64,000 nt of DNA from Trissonchulus latispiculum (GCA_030248195.1 JASAND010023803.1:21869-85868); one strand, 5' to 3'. Positions 1-12,474 are shown, counted from the stretch's first letter. Translations and numbers: made by a program. The notes: generated by a model not told the origin, from the letters alone.

Positions 1-153
1 TTTCAGTCCGAGTTTCAGTTTTTTACCCAATATGGTTTCAGTTTCAGTTTCAGTCGGCTGTCTAAAAATGTTTCAGTTTCAGTATCAGTGACTGAAACTG
101 AAACCTGTACAAACTGAAACCTAGTTTCAGTTTCAGTGACTGAACCATCACTA
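1..153. mobile_element. hAT-like element, CAGTTTC-array type, cut by window start
   Basis: This stretch is a run of degenerate GTTTCAGTTTCAG units that changes to the inverted form (CTGAAACTGAAAC) around 100-120. It ends in GAACCATCACTA, which has the form of a hAT right terminus (the matching left end would start TAGTGATGG). The left end and the duplicated target lie outside the window, so the class is inferred from similarity to the complete elements downstream. Related CAGTTTC-rich stretches occur at 7342-7800, 11790-11990, 15600-15660 and 18820-18950. Confidence 0.5.
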
Positions 154-1027
154 GCTATAAGGCGGAGACTTAATTAAATCTTTGACAAATTTTCTAGTGC
201 TCAAAACAGCGGAACAGCTTTGCTAGACGAAGGAAGTCAGTACTCAGTAGGTAGTGGCATTGGTTTACGTACAAGGATAAAAGAAAATTTTAGTCGGACC
301 TGCAGGCTGTTGGTTTCTAAGCTTGCTCATCAGCGGACAGGCTTGGGTGAAGTGTGAATGAGTGGCTCATACTCATACAAATGCAGGTACAAATTCCACG
401 TGATCATTTTAATTAAGATCAAAATATTTAAGTTTTCACCAGTGCCTGCCCGCACTGCACTCGCTGTTCAGATTTCGGAAGGCATCCGGTTGGCGCTCAC
501 TGGCCAGACGCCAAATTCTCAAACCATCGGGGCAACGTTTCACACATGATTCATAAGTCTGATATGATCTAAAAATAGGTGAATGTTAGTTCGGTTATAT
601 AGCGAATATAGCGGCGCAGACCTATAGGACTCAAAAGTTTTCTATTATCTGGATTGATGGAGGTTGTCTGCGCAAGGAAACTATTTTTGCGAAGTTTAGA
701 CTATATGAGACTGACTTACTGGCAGATCACTCCTTTCTTTCCAGTATGAATAGCGTCTTTGAAGGCTTCGCCGCAGCGAACAACGCACGTCTTTGTATCG
801 TCTTTGCTTCCATAAGAATTGGAATAATCATATGGATTGTTACTGCGATAGCTGTTGTAACCATAAGCAACTGGAACATTCAATACAGCATGTAAAACTC
901 AGGCCCCTAGTTTTTTATCAAGGTAAAATTGTTTTCAGCATTTTACTTGCAACTTACCAACATTTCAACAGCTTTGCTGCTTTGACCCTGTTAAATTTGC
1001 TGCATCATTTGGCTGGGTTTCATTTAG
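154..1027. other. Gene-free stretch
   Basis: No coding exon, RNA gene or repeat terminus could be recognised. The short open frames here have no codon structure, splice context or recognisable protein similarity. Confidence 0.5.
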
Positions 1028-1130
1028 AGGGGGGAAAAATATTATAGCTGAAAGGGGGGAAAAATATCACGGGGGGAAAAATATTATACCCTATAGGGGG
1101 GAAAAATATCACGGGGGGAAAAATATTATA
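1028..1130 (+). repeat. Alternating GGGGGGAAAAATAT tandem repeat
   Basis: Five direct copies of GGGGGGAAAAATAT are followed alternately by TATA and CAC (order TATA, CAC, TATA, CAC, TATA), with short spacers. The strict alternation suggests a two-unit repeat of about 42 bp that was duplicated. Confidence 0.75.
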
Positions 1131-1248
1131 CGACACCGGGCCGGGCCAGGGCCTGAAAACTTTGATACAGGGCCGGGCCGGGCAGACCTAAAATTTGAGC
1201 AGGCCGGGCCGGGCCGGGCCGGAAAGTTCGGTCCTGATCTCATCTCTA
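1131..1248. mobile_element. Solo hAT-like end with GGCCGGGCC array
   Basis: GGGCCGGGCCGGG units lead into a terminus reading TCCTGATCTCATCTCTA. It resembles a hAT right end, whose partner would start TAGAGATGAG. No left partner was found, so this may be a truncated copy. A second solo end with CATCTCTA lies at 29985-30000. Confidence 0.4.
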
Positions 1249-1420
1249 ATCTGTACTACCTAGTAGGCAAAATAGTAGGCATAATTCCATTAGGCATAAA
1301 ACAATTAGGCACAATTCCACTTTGAGAATTTCTGAGTAGGCACAATTCCACTTTTGAGTTTTGAAAGTGCTGAGCGCCTTCATCAAGAGAGTAGGCAATA
1401 TTACACTAGGCTTAAGTGGA
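1249..1420 (+). repeat. Degenerate TAGGCAnAATTCCA repeats
   Basis: At least four imperfect copies of a TAGGCAYAATTCCA-like unit occur, with related fragments nearby (AGTAGGCAATATTAC). Spacing is irregular. No host element could be assigned. Confidence 0.5.
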
Positions 1421-3629
1421 ATACACGACTATAGAACTCAATAGATGTATACTCATCCAACTGCACATTCCTGCTATGTCAAGTACTATTTCACAGAAAT
1501 GTACTCACTCTGTCATAACTTTCCAATAAATTTAACTCATGAAGATGTACTAGCATCTTACATACAATACCCAAGCCGAAAATTCTTTAGTGATGAAGTC
1601 GACCAATCAGAAATGTTTCCAATTTCCGGGATTTACAAAAACGAGATTCTAGTATATATGGAAAAACACGTGTGCCTAGAATTCCGACAGGTGCTTAGAG
1701 CTTGGTCCTCTTAGTACAAAAGTTGTTCATACTCTGTTCTTTTCTTAGCATATTTTCACTGATTCATTCTTCATGAAGAATGCAGTCGGAAACTGAAACT
1801 AATGGGATACCTAGCTTTGTTATCTATAATTAGTACTTTTACATCTATGTATTTTAATTACAAATTTCACAGATTAAACTACGTAGTAATGTAGTATAGC
1901 GAGAGACCGTGTGCTGGATAGGACAACTGGCATTATTACTGCCTACGAAAATGATAAGAAATCTTACCGCTTAACATGATTGTAAAGAGGAACAAGAACT
2001 TCATTCTATAGACTGTAGAGAAAGAATAACTTGCAGTTGTACGAAGGATGGATGCTTGTGATTTGGTCACACAAAATTAGTGATTTATAAATTCGCGTAT
2101 TTGATTTCTGGCAAAACTGATAACATTCTATAATAATGACTCCTTTATGATCGGCAGACGTCAATCAAATAATTTCAATAGCTAGTACGAAAATTATGTA
2201 AATTTTTGACCTATTTATAGCACAATTTATATACAGTGAAGAAGTGTGGAATTCTGCTTTTCAATATATAACAATTTAAATATAGCACAATAAAAAACCA
2301 AATTATTAGAAATTTAATAATCATACTATCCAAGCAACCCAAATGCTTCAAAATTCAGGAAAAGCTGTAACTAAAATAAGAAATTAGACTTTGATCTGTG
2401 CGCATAGAACGTTCAAAGGTGCTTTCTACTATATATACTTTCTGCTAAAATTAAAAAATTGACAGTTTCCAAGTGCCCTAAACTCACAGGACCCGCACTG
2501 TGAAGACAAACACTATCCTGAAGCTGAAACTACTGGTATGGCGTCTAGCTGAACCTAAAACACATTCTATGTGAAGATCTCGATCCAAAGCGCAGAATCT
2601 AACCGTAAGACCAAGAGTACATAATGATATCATTATCCACTCTTGGTAAGACCGATTCAGAAATGAATCTTTCAGTCACCTCATCACTCCACAAAGGACT
2701 GCTCTCAGCTCAGAAACCGTTGGTTGCTACCCAAAGAACTCTTCTTGAAACATGAGCGATTACTTCCCATCCTTTAACCTATGTCAACAATCAACATTTA
2801 CTACCATAAATAACTATCATTATGTCATATCCAAAATCAAAAAAGGTCCAAACGAAAATAGGCATCGCTATTTGTCATTTTTTATAGATTGCAGTCGCTG
2901 ATTTACAATAACTGAAATGAAGTATATAATAATCAGACAACAGCACCACGTGGAAATATTCCCTGTCACAAACGTTCGAATGAATACAAATAAAATCACA
3001 AACGAGTAAAATTACAGACACTCTGGAGCGGAATGGAAAAAAGATAATCACATAAGATAAATAAAAGCAAGTATTAACATTCCCAAAGAACTTAAACCCC
3101 TAGACCACTAAACTAAGCAGCCACAAAATTATAACCATTAAATCAAATCATAAACTACGGAAGGAAACTATCTTAACAGATTAGTTTAAATCATTTAAAA
3201 TATTTTTGAGTGTGGGTAAACAATGTCCGCAAAATTTTTTGTATATATACATACTTATGTCCATCTAAAACTCTTGCCAACGGTTGCTGATGTTTTAACT
3301 TTGAAGTTCAATTGGAGTATAGAATTTGATTAGGCTGAAGTTTGAAATAAGTTTGAATTAAGTTTGAAATAGTTTTTTCTTTCAGAAGATTGATACTTTT
3401 AAGAAACATAGAAAGGACAATAAAGTGATGACGCTGGCAATACCGTAAGATATACAATAAGTTTTGATGCTACAAACGTCATTTTAGAAAAGTACGAATT
3501 CATAATCCACATGTTTTAGTTAGGAACCGATATCGAAAAACTTTGGATAAAAATTCCTTAAAAGATAGCAACAAGTAAAAATAATTCATAGCACAGACTT
3601 ATATATCAATGTAGCACTGACGAAATGTC
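1421..3629. other. AT-rich intergenic stretch, gene-free
   Basis: Apart from the small palindromic insertion at 2612-2645, no gene or repeat boundary could be supported. A frame of 89 codons at 1445-1714 (+) has no recognisable domain and no splice context. The part next to 3630 is probably the 3' untranslated region of the APRT gene. Confidence 0.45.
2612..2645. mobile_element. 34-bp palindromic micro-element, 7-bp duplication
   Basis: CAAGAGTACATAATGAT is followed by its imperfect inverted complement ending CACTCTTG; the two arms differ only at the two bases after CAAGAGT. GTAAGAC abuts it on both sides (2605-2611 and 2646-2652). It looks like a minimal or internally deleted member of the CAAGAGT-ended foldback family seen at 8526-10049 and 41873-42525. 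Confidence 0.65.
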
Positions 3630-5546
3630 CTAAAAATGAATCAAGGCTTCATAAGGAACTGCCAGTTTTTTCAGCTTCTCTCCACCTTTCAAATCATCCA
3701 GTTCAATGGCAAATAGAACAGACAGGACTTCAGAACCAGCGCTACGAAAAAGTTGAACTGCTGCTGAGGCTGTACCTAAAACAAAGCAACATATAAAATA
3801 CGAACAGTGCAAGAATACCAAAAATGCAATATGTCACGTTTTCAATCCTACTAAAAGTTGGTTCAGAGTCCTATCGACTTTTATTACCACTAATCATACA
3901 AACGAAAGACCTCAAGTCTGTCACACGTTACAACAATATTAATAACTGAATAAATTATATATATAATTCAATGATGTATAATAGAGTAGGAGTGGAAACC
4001 TTTGCACCCTCCCTCGTTCTTATATTCTCGAGGATCCTAAAATAAATGCTTGCACAATTCACGTAAATGCACGTTTTCTCACTGGATTGGTTAATAACAA
4101 TTATCAATCAAAAGTACACTCTTAAAAAGAATCTCGTAGAACTGTTGGAGTGTTGGAGTTTTTGGAGTTCCGACATCAGTGCTGGTTCATGTGCGCCTGC
4201 TCGTGCGGTCGAACTTTTTGTATTACACTTTCAACAAGAGATAGTTTTGTATCGACCGCTGGAAAAAAACTCACGATCAAGGCGATGAATCACTGAGTCT
4301 TCAAAACTCTCCCATATTTCCACGTCTTACTTACTCGGGATTGGGATTCTGGGTTTACTCACCTACTACAAATGTAGAATGCTTAAAATATTGAATGTAA
4401 TGTAAGATTTAATTAATGTCTAAGCTGCCTTTGGTTTACACACTGCTTTCAAAGGATCCTTACCGCCAGTTGCCAGTAAATCATCAAAAATAACAACTTT
4501 CGCTCCCTTCAAACGATCAAGTTTTTGTATTTCTATGGAATCCTAAACCAGTACATTACATACGCCGTAAATGGATACTCGTAAACACAAGTAAAATTAA
4601 AAAACTAAATATATACTCTGAGCTAATTTAAGCTTTCATATCAAACAGACAGAAAATAACACAAAACAAAATTAAAACTAAAACAAAACTTCCGTTGTTT
4701 AAGACACAACCGAGAAATAATTAATTGAAAGTGGTTTCTTTCTAACTATTTAGCCTAAAACTATCCGATCCTTCACGTTTTAAGGGAAAATTGGACGCAT
4801 TCGTAACCCAAAATTTTGCATGGATTTTTCGCCACAGATAAAGTTTGGGAACTTAACAAAACTATGCCGTCAATTATATTTATACCTACGAGCAATTATA
4901 TACATATTACCTCTATGAGAAATGGCAATGGTCATGCAACTGTTAATTTTTATCGACAATAAGTTCTACGTAGGTGCTAACAATCAAGACTCACCGTTCC
5001 ATATTCCAGGGCATAAGATGTGGAATAGACCGGACCGGGCAGTTTTCCCTTCTTGCGTACAGGAACAAAGGGAACCCGAAGTTTTAAGGCAATCTGTGGA
5101 CCGAAAAGGAAACCTCTCGCATCGAGACCCGCAATGATATCCACCTGAGCATGAACTTTCTGGATTCTGTCTGCTAGCGCATCGCAGAATGCATCATACA
5201 GCAGCATGTCGTTGAAGATTGGCATAATATCTCTAACATGGAGCAGAATTTATACGCGTGAACTATTAGTAAGAAGTGGAATTGGCTTAGTTTAGTGTAC
5301 ATCTATCTAGTAACTGCAATCTGGAACTTGTATGTACAAGTTAATTAAGAAATAAATTATTAGTTTCAGACATAAATACGATAATATCGAGAGTTTAAGA
5401 GTTAAACCTTAGCAATATTAATAAAAGCTAAAAGCAAAGAACAGCCAAGCTATGCATGATCACCTGAAAATAATTCCAGGCTTCGGAAAATCGGGAACAC
5501 TTCGAATAATCTGTTTGACCCGCTCTATTGTTGTGGAATGCTCCAT
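3630..5546 (-). CDS. APRT: Adenine phosphoribosyltransferase (APRT), complete, 4 exons
   Basis: APRT is a cytosolic purine-salvage enzyme converting adenine and PRPP to AMP and pyrophosphate. Exons read on the minus strand: 5546-5464, 5232-4995, 4542-4464 and 3775-3630. All introns are GT...AG and the phases join correctly, giving 181 residues (the human enzyme has 180). The chosen start gives MEHSTTIERVKQIIRSVPDF, which aligns with the family N-terminus; the frame stays open further upstream, but that part does not resemble the family. The adenine/PRPP core IIAGLDARGFLFGP and the flexible loop RKKGKLPGP are in exon 2. The PRPP-binding loop VVIFDDLLATGG (residues 123-134) spans the exon 3/4 junction and is intact. 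No catalytic residue appears to be missing. Intron 3 holds an isolated CACTCTTAAAAAGA end at 4117, like that of the element at 54687. Product identity is very secure; exon ends are read by eye. Confidence 0.95.
3776..4463 (-). other. APRT intron 3
   Basis: Intron with donor GTAAGG and acceptor TTTTAG on the minus strand. It interrupts the glycine pair of the PRPP loop (phase 1). A solo transposon-like end starts at 4117. Confidence 0.85.
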
Positions 5547-5791
5547 TGGAATAAAATCTAAACACACCTCTCTCTCTGGTCTACTCAATCCAATCAGACA
5601 ACGCACGCACATGATTTTCCAGAGATTCATACTCATATTCATATCTGAATAACTTTTACCGTGCACAGTACATAGCCAAAATAGTAAAAACCAAGAACTA
5701 AGAGGGTTTTTAGTTAACAACCATTTGATCACGGTGACAAACTAAACTAGGCTGGCACTACCTTAAGGAAACTGATAACTGAAACCGAAAC
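5547..5791. other. Upstream region of APRT
   Basis: This is the 5' flank of APRT and presumably holds its promoter. No TATA box, CCAAT box or initiator could be singled out with confidence. The first foldback element begins about 250 bp upstream of the start codon. Confidence 0.4.
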
Positions 5792-5793
5792 TA

Positions 5794-7339
5794 TAGTACG
5801 ACCAAAAAATGTGTGTACAAACTTCGACCGTTTATAGCAGATTAACCTTTGGAGTAAACCCCAACAATGTATATATTTTTAGAATCGCCAGGAATTCAAA
5901 ATTTCGAAAATCCGGAAAAATCCAGAATTCCGGGTTTCATTCACGGAAAATCTAATTTTTTAATTTTTAGCCCAATTTTTATCGCAATCAAAAATTTGTT
6001 TCCGCGATCGAATAGATTTGGTCCTACTGCGTAATTTTGCTTTTACAAGTTTTTCACGAAAATGCACCCAATTCCCGGAATTCCGGGTTTTCAAAATTTC
6101 CGGAATTTGAAAATTTTCTCCAATACCCCCGAGATGGGTATCATTCGAAAGCTCTTATCGAGCTGAACAACTTCTCTTATAGAATGAACTCTTGAAAATG
6201 CACGCAATTCCCGGAATATGCGAAACCCGGATTTTCCGGATTTTAAAAATTTTCTCCAATACCCACAATATGGGTATCATTCGAAAGCTCTTGACGAGCT
6301 GAACAAATCTTGTAATAGAACCAACTCGCAGAAATGAGCCCAGTTCTCGGAATTCGCTAATACCTTCCAAGCAGGGGCGGATCCAGGGGGGGGCGGGGGG
6401 GGCGGCCGCCCCCCCCGTCGCGATTCGAAGGTAGGAAAAATTAAGGAGAGAGAGGAAAAAGGGCAAAAACCAAAAAATTTCGCGCCTTCGGCGCGAATTT
6501 TCTACTTTTTAATCGCATATTTATTGCATTTGTGAAGAAAAAGCTTGAAATGCATCCGATTTTTCTGAGAAAATTACCATTTTTGCCTAAAAATGTCAAG
6601 AATTTTAGAAAATTTGTTCAGTTCTTCAGTATAAAAAGAATTAAAGATCCGAAGTCCGATTTTATTGCAAACACAAGAATTTCTTCAACTTCTGGGGCCC
6701 CCCAGACTCCCCCCCCAGCTGGAGAAATTTTACCGCCCCCGTCAATCCTGCATCCGCCAGTGCTTCCAAGCTAGTTTGAAAACCGAAATTCGTGAATTTC
6801 GAGAATTGGATGTATTTTTAGACATTGGTTCTATTACAAGATCTATTCAGCTCATCAAGAGCTTTCAAATGATATCCATATTATGGGGTATCGGAGAAAA
6901 TTTTTAAAATCCGGAAAATCCGGTTTTCTCGAATTCCGGGAATTGTGCGCATTTTAAAGAGTCCATTCTATTACAAAAGTTGTTCAGCTCGATAAGAGCT
7001 TTCGAATGATACCCATCTTGCGGGTATTGGAGAAAATTTTTAAAATCCGAAAATTTTGAAAACCCGGCATTTTCGTGAAAAACTTGTAAAAGCAAAAATA
7101 TGCAGCGAGACCAGCTCTATTCGACCGCGAAAACAAAATTTGGATTGCGATAAAAATTTGGCGAAAAACTAAAAATTTTAGATTTTCCGTGAATGAAATC
7201 CGGAATTCCGGAATTTTTCGGATTTTCGAAATTTTGAGTTCCTGACGATTCTAAAAATATATACATTGTTTGGGTTTGCTCCATTGTCTAATCTGCTATT
7301 AACGGCCAAAGTTTGTACACACATTTTTTGGTCGTACTA
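5794..7339. mobile_element. Foldback element copy 1, TA target, with nested hAT
   Basis: The ends are TAGTACGACCAAAAAATGTG and its inverted complement, flanked by TA on both sides (5792-5793 and 7340-7341). Arms of several hundred bases match in inverted orientation, including the segment reading AACAATGTATATATTTTTAG. Each arm holds two copies of a module with ATCATTCGAAAGCTCTT and GAGCTGAACAA, alternating with AATTCCCGGAATTC-type sequence. A 391-bp hAT-like element (6372-6762) sits in the centre. No protein is encoded. The TA duplication suggests a Tc1/mariner-type mobiliser, but this is inference. Confidence 0.8.
6372..6762. mobile_element. hAT-like element nested in foldback copy 1
   Basis: Left end CAGGGGCGGATCCAGG; right end CTGCATCCGCCAGTG. 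CTTCCAAG is duplicated exactly on both sides (6364-6371 and 6763-6770). The CAGNGGCGGATCCAG terminus and 8-bp duplication are hallmarks of hAT elements. It contains long G and C runs (6385-6417, 6698-6717). At 391 bp it is too short for a transposase. Confidence 0.88.
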
Positions 7340-7341
7340 TA

Positions 7342-7821
7342 GGTTTTAGGTTGTTACTGACACTGAAACTGAAATTAGTTTTCCAACAGACCAGAAACTG
7401 AAGTTGAAATTATTTTAGGCCTCCGACTGTTTCTGAAAACGAAATTATTTTAAGTAGAGCTAAAACAATGATTAAAACTAGTCTGTTCTTTCTCCTCAAA
7501 ATTTGAATCTTTGAAGTTTTATGCTACTGCTGTATGTTAATACTCAGGAACATTATCGAGTTAATTTGATGATTTGAACCATTAAATTATGCTTTATATT
7601 ATATAACTCTGAAGACTAGAAACTGCACTTTTGTGAATGAACTGAAACTCCGACTGAAACAAGCTTTTCTGTTGCTGACTGCAACAATAAAACTGAAACT
7701 GTTTTGGTCTGCCGACTGAAACTAAAATTATTTTGGCTCGCCAATTAAAAATGAAACTGAAATTCAAACAGCCACCTGAAACAACATAGCTAAACTCACT
7801 ACAATAAGGAACTGCCACACA
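7342..7821. repeat. CTGAAACTGAAA-rich stretch
   Basis: Degenerate CTGAAACTGAAAC units resemble those at 1-153 and fill much of this interval. Similar units lie just left of foldback copy 1 (5770-5791), so the foldback probably inserted into an older CAGTTTC-array element. Clear termini and a duplication were not found. Confidence 0.5.
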
Positions 7822-8289
7822 CAGAGTTGGAAGTGGACATTTAAAATTTGACCAGACCCGGCCCGGCCCGCTCTAGAAATTAATTTGTCCACCCAGACCC
7901 GGCCCGCGGTCTGATTTTCTGTGTCCGGTCCAGACCCGCGGGCGACAATATTGTGTCCAGACCCGTCCAGACAAAATATAAAGACGCGCGCGTAACCCGC
8001 GTGCGATGACTATTATGGTACCTGCTGCATAAATTCCTTTACAGGCGGGAAGCGGGCAAACTTGTGGCGTGGGGTGAAATGGGTAATTTGGAATCTCAGA
8101 CATATTCTTCTAAAAAATACACACAATAGCAATTTCCATAAATTGTTGTGACCAGATCTACCCGGGTGAGAACAACAACAAACACTTGACCAGATTTATC
8201 CGGCCGGGCATTTCCGGGTAGTTAAGTGTGTCCATGTCCAGCCCGGCCCGCGGGTACCCACGGGTACCCGGAGTCCACTTCCAACTCTG
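7822..8289. mobile_element. hAT-like element, CCAGACCCG array
   Basis: Perfect 17-bp terminal inverted repeats CAGAGTTGGAAGTGGAC / GTCCACTTCCAACTCTG. Flanks GCCACACA and ACCACACA match at 7 of 8 positions, as expected for an aged 8-bp duplication. Subterminal units of the form CCAGACCCGGCCCG face inward from both ends. It is 468 bp long with no coding content. Related left ends (CAGAGTTGGAAGTGGG at 8400, CAGAGTTTGAAGTGGG at about 10187) lack an obvious partner. Confidence 0.85.
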
Positions 8290-8525
8290 ACCACACATTA
8301 TGGATGAATGACATGCTATTGCTGTTGCTATTTCTCCTTTTTTAAAATAAACCTCAGCTGCGTTTTGAAAAATGTTATATATACAAACGTAGGTATAGAC
8401 AGAGTTGGAAGTGGGTAGTGGGTACTCAGGGGTCGGGTTGGGTATATGGCTCACACTTTTCAAAACGCAGGTCATGACGAGTTCAGGTCAGGTTCTGTTT
8501 AAAGTTTTATTATAATATGTGTAAC

Positions 8526-10049
8526 CAAGAGTGCATAATTGCACTATATATAAGAAGATATATATCTATATATATGTATCTTCTTCTAATATATATATAT
8601 GTCACCGTAAAACTGTAGAATCAGGAATTCTGCAGAATTACTGAAATTTTCAGGAATTCTACAGAATTCCTGAAGATTTCAGTAAAACTGTAGAATTACG
8701 GCGAAACTTGACTTATTCTACAGTTTCCCTGATATTTTCAGGGATTCTGTAGAATTCCGTATTTTGTTCAGGAAAACTGTGGAACTATGGTTAAACTTGA
8801 ATTATTCAGCAGTTTTCCTGAAATTTTGAGGGATTCTGTAGAATACCGTTTTCATTTTCAATTTTCATTATCAAATTCAAATTTCCAATGCTCATACAGT
8901 TCCTGTTTTTTAAATATAGTCAGCCAACCTTTTACAATCATTTTAACGATCAACCAGACATGTAAAATGTTTGAAAAAGTAGGGTCTGGGTAAAACCCGG
9001 CTCCGGTCCCGGCCCCGGCCCCGGCGCACATGGGTAAAACCCGGCCCCGGCCCCAGTCCGGCGCACACAGAGTTTAATAAGTGGGTAAAACCCGGTGCAC
9101 TAGTCCGGCGCACTTATAGTGTAAATTCTTATGCAGTATAACAGAGGTGTATGTGTAATTTCGCATATGTGTAAAGATTTAAGGTGTAGTGTATGAGTTT
9201 AGTTTTATACTTTTATACGCAAATACAATGTATTCTGTATTTGCATGCATAATACACACGTATACGCCGGGGCCGGGGCCGTGTTTTACCCAGGTGCGCC
9301 GGGGCCGGGGCCGGAGCCGGGGCCGGGTTTTACCCACACCCAAAAAGTACGAACATTTGATCTGATGTTGAAAAATTTAAAACATTGTTATAATTGGTTA
9401 TTTCAAATTTTAATGTATCATTTCTGCCCCGGCAGTAGCTTCGCCTCGGGTAATTGCTTATGCAATTATTCAACGTCAGATCGCGGACCCCAAGCAAATT
9501 TGATCTGGCGTTACCCCTCCTCGCAAAAGCAACGGGGGTGTGGCAGTACAGGAAAAAATTTTCATGTTTGATTGATCGTAAAATGGTTGTAAAAGGTTGG
9601 CTGACTCTATCTTAAAAAAGCAGGAACTGTATGAGAATTGAAAATTTGAATTTGATAATGAAAATTGAAAATAAAAACGGTATTCTACAAAATTCCTCAA
9701 TTTCACGAAAACTGCTGAATAATTCAAGTATAACCATAGTTCCACAGTTTTCCTGTGAAACCAAACATTAAAGTTTGAAATAACCAACTATATATTTTAA
9801 ATTATTTAAATTATTTTTAAATTATTTTCAGTTTTCCTGAACAAAATACGGAATTCTACAGAATCCCTGAAAATATCAGGAAAACTGTAGAATAAGTCAA
9901 GTTTCGCCGTAATTCTACAGTTTTACTGAAATCTTCAGGAATTCTGTAGAATTCCTGAAAATTTCAGTAATTCTGCAGAATTCCTGATTCTACAGTTTTA
10001 CGGTGACATATATATATCTTCTAATATATAGTGCAATTATGCACTCTTA
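8526..10049. mobile_element. Large foldback element, 7-bp duplication GTGTAAC
   Basis: The left arm (8526 to about 8962) and right arm (about 9565-10049) are long inverted complements rich in CTGTAGAATTCCTGAAA units. Ends are CAAGAGTGCATAATTGCAC and GTGCAATTATGCACTCTTA. GTGTAAC flanks both ends exactly (8519-8525 and 10050-10056). The loop contains a complete GGCCCC-array insertion (8982-9341). The right arm alone carries a roughly 75-bp AT-rich insert (about 9754-9830) bracketed by repeated GTTTTCCTG. No protein is encoded. Confidence 0.85.
8982..9341. mobile_element. GGCCCC-array element with 8-bp duplication
   Basis: Left end GGGTCTGGGTAAAACCCGG, right end CCGGGTTTTACCCACACCC. AAAAAGTA is duplicated exactly at 8974-8981 and 9342-9349. 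Inward arrays of CCGGCCCCGG and its complement with GCGCAC / GTGCGC spacers fill the ends. The 8-bp duplication fits a hAT-like mechanism, but the GGGT terminus is not the usual TAGNG/CAGNG. It lies in the loop of the 8526-10049 foldback. Confidence 0.8.
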
Positions 10050-10056
10050 GTGTAAC

Positions 10057-10631
10057 GGTTACGGACCAGAGGTGTATAATTGCCTCAGCCATTTGCATAT
10101 GGGACAAGAGATTTTGGCCCGTATGCATATGGAGCCAGTTCTTTGCCCCATATGCATATGGGGCAAGAATTTCTGTCCCATACGCACAGAGTTTGAAGTG
10201 GGTCGCAATTTCGTGACACGCGGCTACCCACGACCCGCAAACCCTGACCCGCGACCCACTGAGATTTTGTCGACACACTCTTTTAATTTGGAGATTTTCG
10301 CATAATTTAAATACTCAGCATGCATGGAACAAAATTAACATAGTGAAGTATTAGAACTTTCAAACAAAAATTTGTCAATTTCAAAGCTAACTGCATCCGA
10401 TTTCGTCTTCGTTTTTGCTAGTTCTGGGGAAGCTTTACTTCGCAAAAAGGTTGGGGCCTCGATTGTTCAGATATCAATATATCATAAAATATATCAAATA
10501 TATCTTCTATATCAAAGATATCAAATCTTCTACCGTTTACGCAAAACCTAGCCGTCCTCAAAATTTCAATCTAAATAGAATTTGCAAAATGAAGTATAAA
10601 TTCCAAATGTTAAATTCAAATTCCTAATAAG
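10057..10631. other. Gene-free stretch with short inverted repeats
   Basis: Contains repeated CCATATGCATATGGGGC-like palindromic units (10090-10185) and a solo hAT-like left end, CAGAGTTTGAAGTGGGTCGC, near 10187 followed by ACCCGCGACCC units. Nothing coding was recognised. Confidence 0.5.
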
Positions 10632-12474
10632 TAGAGTTCGGACCGGTTCCAATTTTCAAAACCGGTTCCGGTTCCGGTTCCGGTTCATAAATTTTGGGAT
10701 CGCGGTTCCAAGTACAAAATTCGTAGTTACATTTTAACATTATTGAATAATGGATGCAGGCCCCCAGCAAGGGTTATACAATCAATATTATAAAGCAATA
10801 CTGCAAAACAATTGGAATAGGTATAATGCGATAATAACCAACCAACCAAGTTAAACTTTTTTGTTTACTTAGAATTTCAAAGTTTTTGCCTTACCTTGAA
10901 TTTGCTCCATTACAAATGCTGTTACTATATGCACAACATACGCTAAAACTTGTAAAAAATTAAAACTTTAGTATGGTCGAGCAAATTGTTTCGATAATTC
11001 ACGGTGAGATACTACTGTGCATCTAAATGCAGACAGCGCCTTCTGAACAAAATCTTGTAAACTGCACGTTTCAGTAAAACATGCTGAGAATTGAGATGTA
11101 CTGGAGCTGAAATTTTTATTTCTTTAAAAAGAGTACAGTGTCAGTAAGCAAATAGTTTCCAAAACATTTAAATGCATTAAAGCTGAAAGCCAACTTGGAA
11201 AGAAGAACATACATATTAAAGTTATATTTAGCGAGGAAATGTACAGTCGCTTGATAACACAAAATAGCTAACAGATACTTCTACATGCTGTTCCATTATT
11301 TGAACTTTGATTGACTTTCGTCTCCGTTGCCGATAGCTTAAAAAATAAGAAAATAAGTACTCAACTTTCGAAGTTTTCTACTCCTCTAAAATATACTATT
11401 TTTTTAAAAAAATGTTGTTTAAATCTTGCGTGCTGACAATACCACCTTCCAATTACCAATTTTTTGAGAAGATATACTCAATTTCCGACTACATCCTATC
11501 GAGCTATCATCTTTTCTATGAGGTTAATATTCAAATATGTAAGCTGGTTAAAGTTTTCATTCGGCGATGTATCGTTCACGTCTGAACGAAAGTGCCCGTC
11601 TTTCGTCAATTATAATTGGAATTTTAGAACAGAAAATTTCAAAAATTCGTTAAAATTAATTTAGAGACATTTTCACAACTGCGTTTTGTAATGTTCCTAA
11701 TTTTTCAAGTATGTTTAACATTTAATTTTTGTCTTAACAGACTAATAATGTCACTAGTGTTGATACAAAGAAACATTTGAAATTTCTCTTAATTCTATGC
11801 CTCGGCTTCAGTGAAACCTGAAACGTGCCTCGATCGCCTGAAAAGGGGAAGCGGTGAGTTTGTGTCACCTTCAGTGGAAGCTGAAGCTGTCGTTTTCAGT
11901 TTAGGGTCTAAATTTATTCTATGGAGTGTCAGCTTCAGTTTCAGTTCCAATAATTGTACCTTCATTTCACGTTTAGTTTGAAACTCTTAATTATTATCAG
12001 TCTCATCCTACATCATACATGGGCAATGAACTTGGCTCTAGCCTGCACAGCCTTCGAGCTCACTGCGCGGGGGGTCAAATTTTTAATTTTTCACGATATG
12101 TGTCGACTGTAGTTTTTACAAAGCTCTGTTGTACCCACGCATCTTTCAAGTCCCTTTATCGGAAAGATTTGCTAACTTTTACGTAATCCTCTAAGATTTT
12201 GATGAATCTCTCAAAAAATGCTAAATTTTTTATTATCTGGTTTTACTTAAATAGCAAGGGAATTTTATAAATGCAGTTATAATTCACTCCGTTTTTAAGA
12301 TTTAATTAGCATAATTAACCAAGTTATAGTTAGTTTTCAAAAGTCGAAGCTATGACAAGCAATTTCTACATTATAAAAAGCCGTTGATATAACCTTCTGA
12401 TTTTGTCTGATACAATCCTCAAGGCGGTAGGAAAATTCTTACTGGAAACCCTGAAATGTTTGGGTCCGGCATAC

